Notes: generated by a model from the letters alone, not told the origin. Counted from the stretch's first letter, positions 23,166 to 33,554 are shown. The stretch is DNA of 64,000 nt from Oscheius onirici (GCA_932521025.1 OW051473.1:3658001-3722000), one strand, 5' to 3'. Translations and numbers: made by a program.

Positions 23166-23360
23166 CTACCTGCGTTTATGGGATTTCACCTTGTAGACAA
23201 TGGCATACATCAAAAGTGAAAAGACGACTCCGACGATGGCTAGGATCATAACCCAGTTGTACCAATTGCCGGAGGACGTGTTTTCAACAAAGGTCCTGAT
23301 TTTCTCCAGGATGGTCGAGTTGCCAACATGAGGAATCTCTTCCAGTGTATCGAAAATATC
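23166..23360 (-). CDS. C-terminal exon of a single-pass membrane protein
   Basis: Not recognised. The exon begins after an acceptor ATTTTTAG with DIFDTLEEIPHVGNSTILEK, followed by IRTFVENTSSGNWYNW, one transmembrane segment (VMILAIVGVVFSLLMYAIVY) and a short basic tail KVKSHKRR before TAG at 23166-23168. Upstream sequence (23400-23640) has open frames that do not join clearly. One of them starts inside the duplicated block shared with the orphan gene at 21176-22591, so this may be a degraded or rearranged paralogue with a membrane anchor. It may also be one transcription unit with unplaced 5' exons. Confidence 0.5.
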   Translation of the reverse strand, partial: DIFDTLEEIPHVGNSTILEKIRTFVENTSSGNWYNWVMILAIVGVVFSLLMYAIVYKVKSHKRR

Positions 23361-23604
23361 CTAAAAATATGAAGATTTAAAGGCACGCTAAGAGCCATAA
23401 TCATTTCCTCAAACACTGTAATGAAAACTTTGTTTGAACAGTACAGATTCTTTCTCTCTCTTTGTGTCGTTTGAAATTTGGAACATGAGATTTCGGTACT
23501 TGTGAAAAAATTTGTGACGATTTGTTTATGATATTTTTGCGCAGTTTTTGCTGAAGTAACCATCTACGTAAGCTTACAAAAACGTAAATAATTGTAGCTA
23601 CCGA

Positions 23605-23646
23605 AGTTCTCAAAATCTCTGAAACATGTACAATATTGTCAAAATT
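23605..23646. repeat. Local duplication, copy B
   Basis: Second copy of the 42-nt block at 22468-22509, 1.1 kb away in direct orientation. The acceptor and the first codons (DFENF) are retained, after which the two copies diverge. Confidence 0.85.
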
Positions 23647-24055
23647 GAATGGTGGAAATAATGATGGAATTGATACGAAATTTTATTCAACAATATCTCT
23701 TAAAAGATATTGTACATATTGTACAGACTGTTAAGAACTCTTATAGGCGCATGGTCAGGGGAATAAAGGTTGCCTTTATGTTATTCTCTTTGCGCTAATC
23801 TGTTAGTTTTCTACAAAAAGAGGAAAGAGCAAACCTCAACTGACAGCATGGCGACTTGCCAACCTACAACAAGCAAAATACAGCGATGAACGACGTTTGA
23901 TGAGCTATAGAAACAACTTTGTTGCCACTGCGCGGTGAGTGCAAACAGAAAGATGCCGAGAAGATGAGTACAGAATTCTTCGCACTGAAGTACCATGCGA
24001 GAGTAAGTATGCAAAGACCAATGAAGTGCGTATTGTACAATTTATTACGTGTCAA
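23647..24055. other. Intergenic, no gene seen
   Basis: AT-rich spacer with scattered short open frames on both strands and no recognisable coding pattern. Confidence 0.5.
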
Positions 24056-24553
24056 TTAGTGGTCATGCTTCTTGTGGAACAACTTGTGCATAATCCCGTG
24101 TTTGTGGTGTTCTTGACCCTCGTTGGCATGTCCTACATTTGATGGCTGAAACGTTTCATATTTTTAATTCATCGTAGTTCTTACGTAGTGTTCAGCCATT
24201 CCAGCAGATCCTATTGGAGGAGCGCCAGGCACTCCAGGATTGTAATGAATATTTGGTTGGATCATTCCAGCGCTGCCGATCGAAGGATCCTTGAAAATAA
24301 CGATTCAGTGAGCAGGTAGCAAAACCCTTACGTGGTAAGCACCGGGCTGTACATGCATAGGTCCTTGAGGGTACCCAGTTGGAGGATAGCCCATGGGAGG
24401 AGCTCCAGGAGGATATACCGGATAGCCAAGACCTGTTGGAGGATAACCTCCATGTCCTGGGGCAATATAGTCTACATGGGGTGGCGGTTCATGGTGCTCT
24501 TCGTGGCGACTCTCATGGTGGCCGTGCTGGAGGTGATCGTGGTGGTGCGGCAT
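24056..24553 (-). CDS. His/Pro/Gly-rich protein with GYPP repeats
   Basis: Minus-strand gene of three exons. ATG at 24551-24553 opens MPHHHDHLQHGHHESRHEEH, followed by a GYPPTG/YPPG repeat segment and PMHVQPGAYH. The middle exon reads DPSIGSAGMIQPNIHYNPGV. The last exon ends in a second His/Lys cluster (HHKHGIMHKLFHKKHDH) before TAA at 24056-24058. No signal peptide is present, so it is probably cytosolic. The paired His clusters could bind metal ions; this is inference. GYPP-type repeats occur in unrelated proteins as flexible or membrane-associating tails. An acceptor CAGTTAG abuts the ATG, and an AATAAA (reverse complement at 24593-24598) lies about 40 nt upstream on the coding strand. Together these suggest it is the downstream gene of an operon with the acid ceramidase. 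Confidence 0.7.
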
Positions 24554-24768
24554 CTAACTGGTGAGACTGTCTCATTCCGCATTTTATTTGCTTTTGAAGC
24601 AAACAGACGGGGGCAAAAAGAGAAATTGTCCCCCCCCCCGTTGATGAGTCAGCCTTTCAACAGAGTTCAACCTCACGAACATTCAAATGACGTGAACTGG
24701 TTTTCTTTCCAACATATATTCACGACAAAAAAGAGAAATAGTATCAATTGAACTGTTCATTTGACTTT

Positions 24769-26331
24769 CTAGAACGCCCAGCATGGATTGGGACAATACT
24801 GTATATATGTGACGTAAATTCCGTGCGTCACACTCATAATAACAGTATGGATGGTAGTCTTGTTCAAAGTCGTCTTCGATTTCAGAACCTTAATCAATTT
24901 GTTTTTTGACTTTAGCCTTCACTCACTTTGTACATGTTGGCGTGGGCAGTTTCTTTGTCAACCAGTCCATTTCTGCTCATTTTGTTCATGCAAGCATTTC
25001 CGGGATCTCTGCGATCATCCAAGTACAGAGGTTGCTAAAAGTACAACGATTTTTTGCGTAACAAGTAGTACTACTCTGTCGGGGTCGTAGTTAGTTTGAA
25101 GAAGGAACCAGTCGTTATCAGCGTCGAAGAGCTTACGTTCAAACTGCACATCGGTAACATTTCGGACAATGACTGAACCCTGACCGGGCTTGTTTCCTCC
25201 GAGAATGAAGTAAGCTCCAGAAAGAAGGGGAACTTGGGCGATTTTTTCGCGAGCACACTGTATACATTCGATTAAGTCATGTGACGATAAAGATTAACCT
25301 CAAAATCGTCGCAGATCTCAAAAAGTTCTCTTTCAAAGAACATGACGTAGCGAATATCAGGCTTGTTTCCCATGGCCCACTGGTAGACGTTGGCGTAATC
25401 TGGCTCAACCTTAGCGTTCATGGACAGCGAGAATCCGTTAGGCTTCATTCCTAAATGTAAATTAAGTCACTAGAGGTTTGATACCAACCGGTAATGATAC
25501 CAACATGACCAGCAAGGGTAGTTCCCTTGAACAAGAGAGTACCATTCTTGACGTAGTTGATGTTAACTGTAACTGCCTTCAAAGAATCACTGAGCCCCCA
25601 CGATTGTGTGGTGATATTCCACATGAACAGCTGTCCAAAGTCGAGGTTTCTATCCGATTATGAATATCAGCAAAAATGTGATCTACCTCGCATGATAAAG
25701 AGAGTTATCAGGGGCCTGGGCAACAATGGAAGTGCAGAAACGAGACAACTCGTAGAAGATGTTGAGGAAAGCCAATTGCCCGAGGTTGCATCCGAGCTCG
25801 TCAGCAATACCCTAAAGCTTGATATCAGAAACTTTGAAAGCATTAATACCTAACCTGGATTTCGTCTTGGTACGGTTGCATAATGCGCCCCTTGTAGAAC
25901 GAATTGAGCATTCTGTCTCCAATGATGTCCCATACTGGAACAGGGAAAATGTAGAAGAAGTCCTGAACTTAAATTAGAGACTTTCAATAGTAAAACGAAC
26001 GGCTAGAACATCGAAAACAGCTTGGATCTGAGCCTTGAAAGGTCTCACGACGTGCTTGAAACGCTCTTTTGGCGGGTCGTCCAAATTTACAGTAAACCAA
26101 GGGACCTAGGAAAAGTTATGTACGGAAAAAATGCTGTGAAAGTTACCACATTTGGATCAGCTTGCTGCCAATAGGAGTCTCCTTGGGGGTCGTTAATGAG
26201 ACATTTTGGAGCAAATTCACCACCTGGCGGCTCTGCGCATAGAATGGAAGTGGCACACTACAAATACTATTAGATAGTTCACAAAAATAACTCACGAGTC
26301 CAAGCAGAAGGACGACACACGCGGAGAGCAT
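24769..26331 (-). CDS. Acid ceramidase / N-acylethanolamine amidase (asah family)
   Basis: Lysosomal N-terminal-nucleophile hydrolase that cleaves ceramide to sphingosine and fatty acid. ATG at 26329-26331 starts a signal peptide (MLSACVVLLLGL). Motifs in order are DPNVVPWFTVNLDDPPKERF, FFYIFPVPVWDIIGDRM, FYELSRFCTSIVAQAPDNS (the Cys starts the self-cleaved beta chain and is the nucleophile), NLDFG, GTTLAGHVGIITGMKPNGFS, AYFILGGNKPGQGSVIVRN, TNYDPDR, then LDDRRDPGNACMNKMS, and the C-terminal CPNPCWAF before TAG at 24769-24771. The order and spacing match human ASAH1 closely, including the paired C-terminal cysteines. C. elegans has asah-1 and asah-2; I cannot say which this corresponds to. 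Introns are short, with canonical CAG or TAG acceptors where read. Confidence 0.93.
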
Positions 26332-26736
26332 GAGTGCCAGTGGAGCCTTATCGGCGCATCCAAAAGACAGCTTCACAGTTTTGCTAATCCTTGACGTTGG
26401 AGATAACGAAACCCTTAGTTTATAGCCTGCTACCGGCAATACAAACATCTCCAGGGATGAAATCACATCTTTTGCATCTCCTAAGTCACTGTAGTCTACC
26501 ACTCTCCGATATCAGCCCACTTTTTACATAATGAATGCACATTTTGAAACTATTTAGATTACAACAACATCATCATTTTTTTTTATTTATTGATGATTTA
26601 TTGACAACAGGATCTGTTCAGTATGTTGGAACTGTCTCTGTAGCCTGCTTGGGACTGATAAGTCTCAACGTGAACGGAACAAAGGATAGCTCTAAATCGT
26701 CTTTTTCTTCATAATAGCGTCTCTTTGGACACGAAG
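26332..26736. other. Intergenic, no gene seen
   Basis: Spacer between two minus-strand genes. An open frame runs upstream of the ceramidase ATG in frame, but signal-peptide hydrophobicity begins only at 26331, so the internal start was preferred. Confidence 0.5.
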
Positions 26737-28498
26737 TTAGTTTGTCACAGAAATACACGTAAGATTTTGAATATCAACAAAGTAGGTATGCTCTATTTCT
26801 CTTTCCACTTTAAAGAACCCATCGAGCTCTGACACGTAGGCTCGAGTATTCTCGTAGTAGGCGTTGAACAGCAGAAGATTCAAGACTGATTGATCGAATC
26901 TGACAAAATGGTTTGACGAAATTGCGTCAGCTCACCTGTGACAGTTGGCAAACGTGGACCAAGGTGCAGTTTTTGAAAACGCGCAACGTTGAATCGAAAC
27001 GTGGTTTCTCATACAGTCCTTGTCGAGTGCACACAATACCCACATGAAAATTATCAATGTTTTTTTTTAAAGTTGTAGTTTTACCACTTCAATACTTCCA
27101 TGCTGGAAACGTCTCTCCTCCAGAATATCAATCCTGCTTCGTACATCAATGCCCGATCTGTTTTGAAATACCTCCATTTTGGAGGAAAGTATTTGTATAC
27201 ATCTGAAACTGCTAGTTATCATTCAAAAAAAAGTTACTTGGATCGGTTGCTGCATATATACCGTGACCCGAAAAACTATGAAGCAAAACTTTTGCCTGAA
27301 CCGTTAAAACAGAGCTGGGAAGAGTGATACCTTTTTGCAGTGAAGCAAATTCTGTTCATATATCCATTTCTGAGATATATTAGGAGTAGAAGCAAGTAAA
27401 GAAGCTTCATAATCATTTGCATCGAACTTATCCGGTTTTCTGAACTGACGGATTTTCTTTCTTTACTGACAAAAAAACCATACCCGCAGTTTGTCAACTT
27501 TTCAGCAAGTTTGAGGTTCTCGCCATTTGTGAGCACTATGCTGGAATCCATGTACCAAATAGAGTCGTGCTCTTTTAAAGCTTCCTACATTTATAATCAT
27601 ACTTTATTGTAAAACCGCTTACTGTTATGATGAACGGCTTCCAACGAAACTCTTTCTTGTCCTGTACACGCTTCGGGAACCGTGAAAAGTTAAAAAACCG
27701 AACTTCGACATTACAGAGTTGCGCTAGTTTGCTTTGCGTGTCATTGTGCAAACCCAGATTGTAAACTATCACAAGCTTTTGAGGATGAAACAGTCTGATT
27801 GATGCGATCTGTGAAAGACATTCAATCTATTGCATCTGGATGACTTTACCAATCGAAACACATGTTCCCGAAACGACTCTGAAGCGGCAGTCACAACAAC
27901 AGTTACCTCATCGGCCGATATATTCCCGAAAGTGATGTGATCTTCGGACAAACCTGAAACATTTTAGCATAATAAGATTATGATACCTAGTTCGTCAAGG
28001 TATTTATAGAGAGCACAATCAAAAACTGAGTCTTTCTCGGCTTTGAAACCTCCAACACCATACTGTAATAGTGGTCGTTTCTTATAACGTGAGTCAGTGC
28101 AGCGATCTTGCGTGATGTTCTAAAAATATCTTTTCATCTTGTCTATAGATCCTCACCAGATAAATGTTTTCATAAATTTTACGATAGGATAGGTCATTGA
28201 ACCTATTGACTCTTGTTTGCAGCAGAAGAACGAGAAGGATTAACAGCGACAATGTACCTATTATCAGGAAGAAAAGACGAACAGGGTAAATACTGAAGCA
28301 AGGATGAGCTGTCACAAAACACCTACCGCATGACAGTAAATCAGCAATCCATCTAATGAAAACAGTCGCGAGATTGGTCGCTATAATTGAAGAGTCCTCT
28401 CTGGTTGCCGGAATTGAGTTAACGAGATTTGGTAGGTTGATTAACATAACAATGGCGGGCAGAGCAAGATGACAGCTGCAAGACAATAGACCTGCCAC
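26737..28498 (-). CDS. DUF1647-family type II membrane protein (putative glycosyltransferase-like)
   Basis: Nematode-expanded family of unproven function, usually Golgi-type single-pass proteins. The N-terminal region has a hydrophobic anchor (LFFLIIGTLSLLILLVLLLQ) followed by RFNDLSYRKIYENIYL. The domain proper reads VTVVVTAASESFREHVFRL, IRLFHPQKLVIVYNLGLHND, VEVRFFNFSRFP, IWYMDSSIVLTNG, the late motif HGIYAATDP, YKYFPPKWRYF, VLCALDKDC and RFDQSVLNLLLFNAYYEN, ending before TAA at 26737-26739. The intron at 27041-27084 begins GTAAAA but appears to end CATGTG with no AG, although frame and family motif (W|VLCALDKDC) demand that junction. The 5' end is uncertain; a hydrophobic open frame at 28567-28755 could be an extra first exon. 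Confidence 0.75.
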
Positions 28499-28820
28499 AT
28501 GGAGCCGTTTTCTCTCTTCGTCTTGGATACTTCATATTTGGAGAACTGATTGTTTATTATAAGACTCTATAGTTTGTTTCTGTATAATGTACCTATGTGA
28601 CAACGCGGGGCCTCTTTACAAGAAAGATGTCGAGCAAAAACTGGAATGTCGTAAAACCAAAGACTACTGGCATAGTCTAATATGCTTACTGATAAAAATA
28701 TGATGGGAAAGATTTTGTATACAACTAGAGCGAATAGTGAAAGGCGCCAGATCACAACCTAGGCTAAGGATCACAAGTAAATGTCTTGGCGAGAGGCAAT
28801 GACAGATACGGAGATGATGA

Positions 28821-28862
28821 CGGAGATGATGATATTTAGGACGGAGATGATGATATTTAGGA
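28821..28862. repeat. 21-bp tandem duplication overlapping the V-ATPase stop codon
   Basis: Two identical 21-bp units (28821-28841 and 28842-28862), preceded by a 12-bp partial third copy (28809-28820). The right-hand unit contains the last sense codon and stop of the proteolipid gene on the minus strand, so the duplication extends the 3' UTR without changing the protein. Confidence 0.9.
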
Positions 28863-29472
28863 GGTTCCGAGGATGAGGGCGACGATCATACCGTAGAGAC
28901 CCAAGACTTCGGAGAAGATGAGAATGAGGATCATTCCGACGAAGAGACGGGGCTGCTGGGCAGTTCCACGAACTCCTACAAATATAATGAGTGTAAAATT
29001 GATTAGAACTTATTTCTTACCGGCATCTCCGACAATTCCAATAGCATATCCTGCTCCCAGACCACAGAGACCACAGGTAAGACCGGCAGCCAAGTGGGCG
29101 AATCCCTTGTTCAAGTTGTAACCATCCGAAGAGGCAGTAACTTTTCCTTTCAAGACCATAGCTACTACAAGACCGTAGATACCTAAATATATAGTTTAAA
29201 CACTAAAAAGGAAGAAATAAACTAACCAATAATACCAGCCATAATTACGGGGATGACGGATTTCATGATAAGTTCAGGTCTCATTACTCCCATTGAGCAG
29301 ATACCTGAAGCAATATTTGTTAAAAAAGAAGGGGGTAGCACTTACCAACGGCAGACTTGGCGGTTCCGTAGGCAGCTCCTAAAACGGTGAAGATTTGAGC
29401 GGAAGCAGCTCCCATGTAGCCGAAGAAGGGGGCATAAGCGGCCTTTTCGGCAGTAGCCAAGTCGTAGGACAT
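28857..29472 (-). CDS. V-ATPase V0 subunit c (16-kDa proteolipid)
   Basis: Forms the proton-carrying c ring of the vacuolar H+-ATPase. ATG at 29470-29472 gives [20 protein letters not shown]. Four exons follow: [40 protein letters not shown], then [12 protein letters not shown], and [20 protein letters not shown], ending [38 protein letters not shown] and TAA. The four transmembrane helices and the essential glutamate in helix 4 (IFSEVLG) are present. The length is the family's usual, about 160 residues. It is nearly identical to C. elegans VHA-2/VHA-3, but I cannot tell which. A TTATAG acceptor two bases before the ATG suits trans-splicing. An in-frame hydrophobic stretch upstream (to about 29562) is probably outron, not protein. 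Confidence 0.96.
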
Positions 29473-30224
29473 ATCTATAAAGTGTTTTTGGATAATAGAA
29501 AAGTAGACGAGTAAAATGACAGTAAACGTGAACAGAAGCGCTATCGGAGCACATACTGCCAATAACTGATACGGTTGATTTCGATCGCGGCCGCGTTTTG
29601 GCCAGCAGATTGATTTTCGGTTCTACGCATAATAGGGTCGCCGGGCGTGACGAGACCCAATATACCACGGAAGAAGGCACACCTTTAATCGAGTTCCATT
29701 CAAACATTGACAAAAGAGCTTGAATCATATGAGTCAAAAAGTCGAGGGCTTCTACTCGGGTGGATAAATAGGGAATTTTTTTTACAAAAATGTTAAAGAT
29801 CAATGGGAAGGAAGCTGTTAAGTTTTCTATGTTTCCTTAACACTTTAGACGTTGAAAACGACCGACGAATGGACTAATGATCAAGGACTCGAATATCTTG
29901 GGAGCAATTGTCGGTCTTCAGTCCTGAGCTGATAATGGATGACGGAACAAGGGCTTCACTTCTTATCGGAAAAGTAAAACATTCTTTTAGCAATAAAGTG
30001 CACAAAACGGTTTTCATTTGAGTAATCGGTCATTAATACTTAGTTTATCTATTTAAAAACGGTGAAACACTTCTATTGGTTCTGAGCGTGCATCTCTCGT
30101 TGTACTTGTAAGATTCAATGAATAGTTTTAGCTGAAATTGTAATGTAAAAAATAAGTATCTTTCACCCTGTAGCTCTCCGACATCTAACGACTAACAAAT
30201 CTGATCTTTATTTCAAAAAGAACA
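29473..30224. other. Intergenic: V-ATPase upstream region
   Basis: Spacer with no convincing gene. Open frames on the minus strand here overlap the proteolipid exon in other frames. TTTATT near 30210, the reverse complement of AATAAA, serves the next gene to the right. Confidence 0.5.
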
Positions 30225-30603
30225 TCAAACGAAGCACATTGCCGGTTTTGGTTCAAACGGTCCAACTTTTGCTGCCCTTTCTAGTTTTTCTTGTTCTTTT
30301 TCTTCTTCTTCTTCTATGTCCACGTATGGCCAGTTGCTAGCGATCATTGGTGCTCTTTTGTTCTGAAAAGGATGCTTAAACATTATAGGATTATCCTTAC
30401 CGGAAGCTCCTTGAAGTAAACAGCATAGTAATGGCTGTACGGATTCGATGGATAGAGGCTGGGAGAAAAGGGTGATCCTATGCTTCTTCCAACGCGAACC
30501 ATGTTGTACGGATGACTCTCGGCAATGACACCAAAAAGCATTACTAAACACCTAGTGTTAGAACCGAAGGTCTCTTACTGAAAATGAAGACGACTGATGC
30601 CAT
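30225..30603 (-). CDS. Small secreted protein, unknown
   Basis: Three exons on the minus strand give about 100 residues. ATG at 30601-30603 encodes MASVVFIF, spliced to IMLFGVIAES, making a signal peptide. The mature part reads HPYNMVRVGRSIGSPFSPSL, YPSNPYSHYYAVYFKELP, then NKRAPMIASNWPYVDIEEEE and a charged tail ending FEPKPAMCFV before TGA at 30225-30227. An AATAAA follows within about 20 nt. Dibasic NKR lies between a Tyr-rich and an acidic segment and could be a convertase site. That would make a peptide precursor conceivable, but no amidation Gly-Lys/Arg follows it. Not recognised. Confidence 0.6.
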
Positions 30604-30696
30604 TTTGGCGGAAAAATTTGTGATGTGGGCAGTACTGGCTTTTGTACCCTTCTATGCTTTAATTATGTCACACATCTCCTATAAATTGTCACGAGA

Positions 30697-31014
30697 TCAT
30701 CCGTGTTTCGACAGATTTTGAGATGACATCAGAATCCTCGTCCCATAACGACCTATCGTATACCTCGGCATTTGCTTTGGATCACGCCATAGTAAAGCCT
30801 TGGATATGTCGTAGAAATTGGTCTCGTGTCGTGAGTGACCACGACGTTCCTGAGATCTTGTCAACGACAATCGGACCCGTATAATTTTGGGGATGCCCCC
30901 GCCGACACGTGGTGGCTGTAAACGATGCACATACAGGTCCGGCGGAAAATCAAACACTTATTTTCGGTGAATTGCAAAGATGAAAACAACAAGAACAGAG
31001 AATATCGACAACAT
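30697..31014 (-). CDS. Small secreted peptide-like ORF interrupted by one in-frame stop
   Basis: On the minus strand, ATG at 31012-31014 encodes an 18-residue signal-peptide-like start (MLSIFSVLVVFIFAIHRK), then a single TAA at 30958-30960. The same frame then stays open for 86 codons with VFDFPPDLYVHRLQPPRVGG, RHETNFYDISKALLWRDP and KQMPRYTIGRYGTR, to TGA. The frame is exactly continuous (106 codons in all). An intron ending TTTACAG in front of PPRVGGG could bypass the stop by splicing from a GTT donor inside the signal peptide, but it would shorten the hydrophobic core. It is therefore a small secreted or peptide precursor with an unusual intron, a recent pseudogene, or a sequence error. 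Not recognised. Confidence 0.4.
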
Positions 31015-31079
31015 ATGAGATCTTTCGGTCTTTGTGAGAGAACAAGTTCAAGACGTTTTTTAACCGAATACAATGTCAA

Positions 31080-32177
31080 AATGTTATTTCAGACTATAAA
31101 CTGACAGAATGGACACACTAGCCTAGTGTTTTGTCATTTTGCTGTTTTTTGGGCTGATACTATCGTATCCGTTATCCATCGTCACGTGTTAGGATAGCCC
31201 CTGTTTGATGATATGAACGTTTGATCGCACATTTCTTGGACACCACAGATAGATCATCATTCAACCGCAAAACCTGCAGAAAAAAAGCAAAGAATTTCAA
31301 GACAAAGATGTTTCATTGTCCCTTTTTGTTGCTAATTTCAATCTGATATCCAGGATATGAAAGTTATGAAAGTCTAAGACTTTGGATCTTTTCTTCCGAT
31401 TTTTGTAGTCTAGTGGTATTCACATTACGATTGTCATTTTTCTTTCTATTTTACTTCATACAAACAAACCAGAAAACACAAGGGTCATAGGAGTCTTCAG
31501 TCAGGAGGCCGTTGGAAACCATCGAAATATACAAACCAGTTTCCATTCTGCGTTCAGTATCGGAAGATTAGACAGAGTTCCTATGTACAGTATAAACTCT
31601 AGTCAAGATAGATGTGATTAGGTGCTGTGTAGCTTATTAAGTGGGGTACTTATAGCGATCAATTTAATTACTGCTTGTCAAAAAGGGGCCTGGATAGCAA
31701 AGTGGATAGGATGGCAGCCTACGAAAAAAACGATCGCAAGTTCAATCCCGAAAATAAAGAACGAGTTCAACCACAGTTGAGATCCTTATTCAACAGATGG
31801 AAGGTTCTATCATCAACTCTTCAGTCGTTCTAGTGTTCTTTGACGATAGACAGTTAACCGGTGAATCGTCGCAGCCGAAGCTACACGTGGGGTCGGCCGC
31901 AAACACCCAGAGATCACACTGTACCTTTTTAAGAATTTCCAGTTCAGAGTTAAGAGGGTCGGTTACAAACGATTGCTGTCAGGATGTTCACGTTTCCTGC
32001 ACTAGTAATCGTTCTATGACAGTCTTCATGAAGAAGAACTTTTTTCAATTTTGAGGTTACGGTGCCTGCTAGCTTCAATGCTAGTGTTTGTCAACATCAT
32101 AGGTGCTTTCATAATAATGACGTCGGATTCTTATAGATGTCCATGAAACAAGTCTATCTTCTTTCGCCCCGGTTCAG
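31080..32177. other. Intergenic with tRNA-like element
   Basis: About 1.1 kb without a supported protein gene. It contains the A-box/B-box element listed separately. An 85-codon open frame at 31797-32054 has no signal, domain or splice support. Confidence 0.5.
31688..31750 (+). other. tRNA-like relic or SINE head with pol III A and B boxes
   Basis: TAGCAAAGTGG at 31695-31705 fits the A-box consensus TRGYNNARNNG, and AAGTTCAATCCC at 31738-31749 resembles a B box (GGTTCGAANCC). Their spacing is typical of a tRNA. Acceptor and anticodon stems do not pair, so it is not a working tRNA. Confidence 0.35.
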
Positions 32178-32255
32178 ATGGGCGGAGCCAGGTTTCCTTG
32201 CTATAAATATCCCCAGTTACGGTCTTCGCTCTTTGATATACCGTATCTGCAACTA

Positions 32256-33554
32256 ATGAAAAAGTCTATCGTCTTGTCCCAACGTCTATTGACGGCTATT
32301 GGATGTGCCAACGGCAAAGGAGGAAGGTTGGTCTCAGTTTTGTGCTCTTCCAACCATGACTTTAGACATCTGGGTTGCGAGAATGCCGTGAATGTCCTCC
32401 GGTCATCTGAGCATCTACAAAACGTCAGTGTTCCAATGAAATGGCACAAAATCGTAGAAGAAACTGCCACTGGGCGTCATTTTGCTGCTCTTGCAGGAGT
32501 GACGCAGGTAAGAATTCACTTCATTTCGTAACTTTTCAACTTTTCAGACCTGTCGCGAATTGGCCGAGCACACGAGACAAGTTGTCGCTGCTGAGAATGA
32601 CGTTGTCATTTTTGGAGGAGATCACAGCTGTGCCATGGGAACCTGGAGTGGTGTTGCCACTGCTATGAGGCCAAAGGGAGATCTTGGTCTGATTTGGGTG
32701 GATGCGCACATGGTTTGTTATTAATTGTATTGATTTTATGTTCCTGTAATAGGACGCTCACACACCAAGCTCCACTCCTTCCGGAAACCTTCACGGAATG
32801 CCCGTGGCTCATCTTCTCGGGGTCGGCGACAAAAATCTGACAAGGTTAGGAGACCGTTTACCGAAGATTCTCCCGCACAACCTTTGTATGATAGGAATCC
32901 GCAGCTACGAAGACGGCGAACAGGTAAGAAGAACAAAAGTTCGGCCTATTTCATGGACATGATCTGACCTAATCGTCGACACGTGATGGTGAAACGAAAG
33001 GTCGTCTTCTTTGAAAATGACGGGTGTAGCCTCGTCGATCAAACGGCCCACTGATACCAGTGAAAAGAACAAATTTGCAGGAGTTGTTGGAGAAGCTTGG
33101 AGTTCGAATCTTTTACATGGCTGAGGTCGAGCGAAGAGGCCTTGCTGAAGTATTGAAAGAAGCTCAGTACCACGTCTGCAGAAACACAGTCGGATACGGA
33201 ATGTCCATCGACATTGACGGTTTCGACACCTCCTTCGCCCCAGCAGTTGGCACACCAGAGCCTGAAGGATTGAATGCAACAGAGTTCATGAAAGCCCTTC
33301 TAACAATGGATCTCAGAAAACTGATCGCAACTGAAATTGTCGAATTCCTTCCAGAACGAGACGACGAGACTCGCACAAGGTAAGCAAATAGTAGCTTTGG
33401 CTTCATAGAATCCTATTTCAGTGAGAAACTTGTCGCACAACTGGTGGATACAATCTACTCGACGAAATTCTTCCAGGTTGAGAACACTGACAAAATCGAC
33501 ATCAGTAGCCAGCCCAATATGGATATCCCTGGCTTGACAGTACGGGTCAAATAA
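32256..33554 (+). CDS. Arginase (ureohydrolase)
   Basis: Manganese enzyme converting arginine to ornithine and urea. Motifs in order are GRHLGCENAV near the N-terminus, VIFGGDHSCAMG (GGDHS metal motif), IWVDAHMDAHTPSSTPSGNL (DAHxD motif with substrate-binding Ser/Asn), MIGIRSYE, and SIDIDGFDTSFAPAVGTPEP (DxD metal motif, with DGFD in place of the usual DxLDP). The end reads NMDIPGLTVRVK before TAA at 33552-33554. AATAAA follows shortly. Six exons join with short introns. I chose ATG 32256 (MKKSIVLSQRLLTAIG) because TATAAATA lies at 32202-32209, some 50 bp upstream. An in-frame ATG at 32178 would add 26 residues and place the TATA box inside the coding region. The first residues could be mitochondrial-targeting, which is inference. 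Confidence 0.9.

Noticed and set aside
29473-29562. Hydrophobic in-frame extension upstream of the V-ATPase c subunit
   Set aside because: The family starts at MSYDL, and an acceptor sits two bases before that ATG, so the upstream part is most likely outron.
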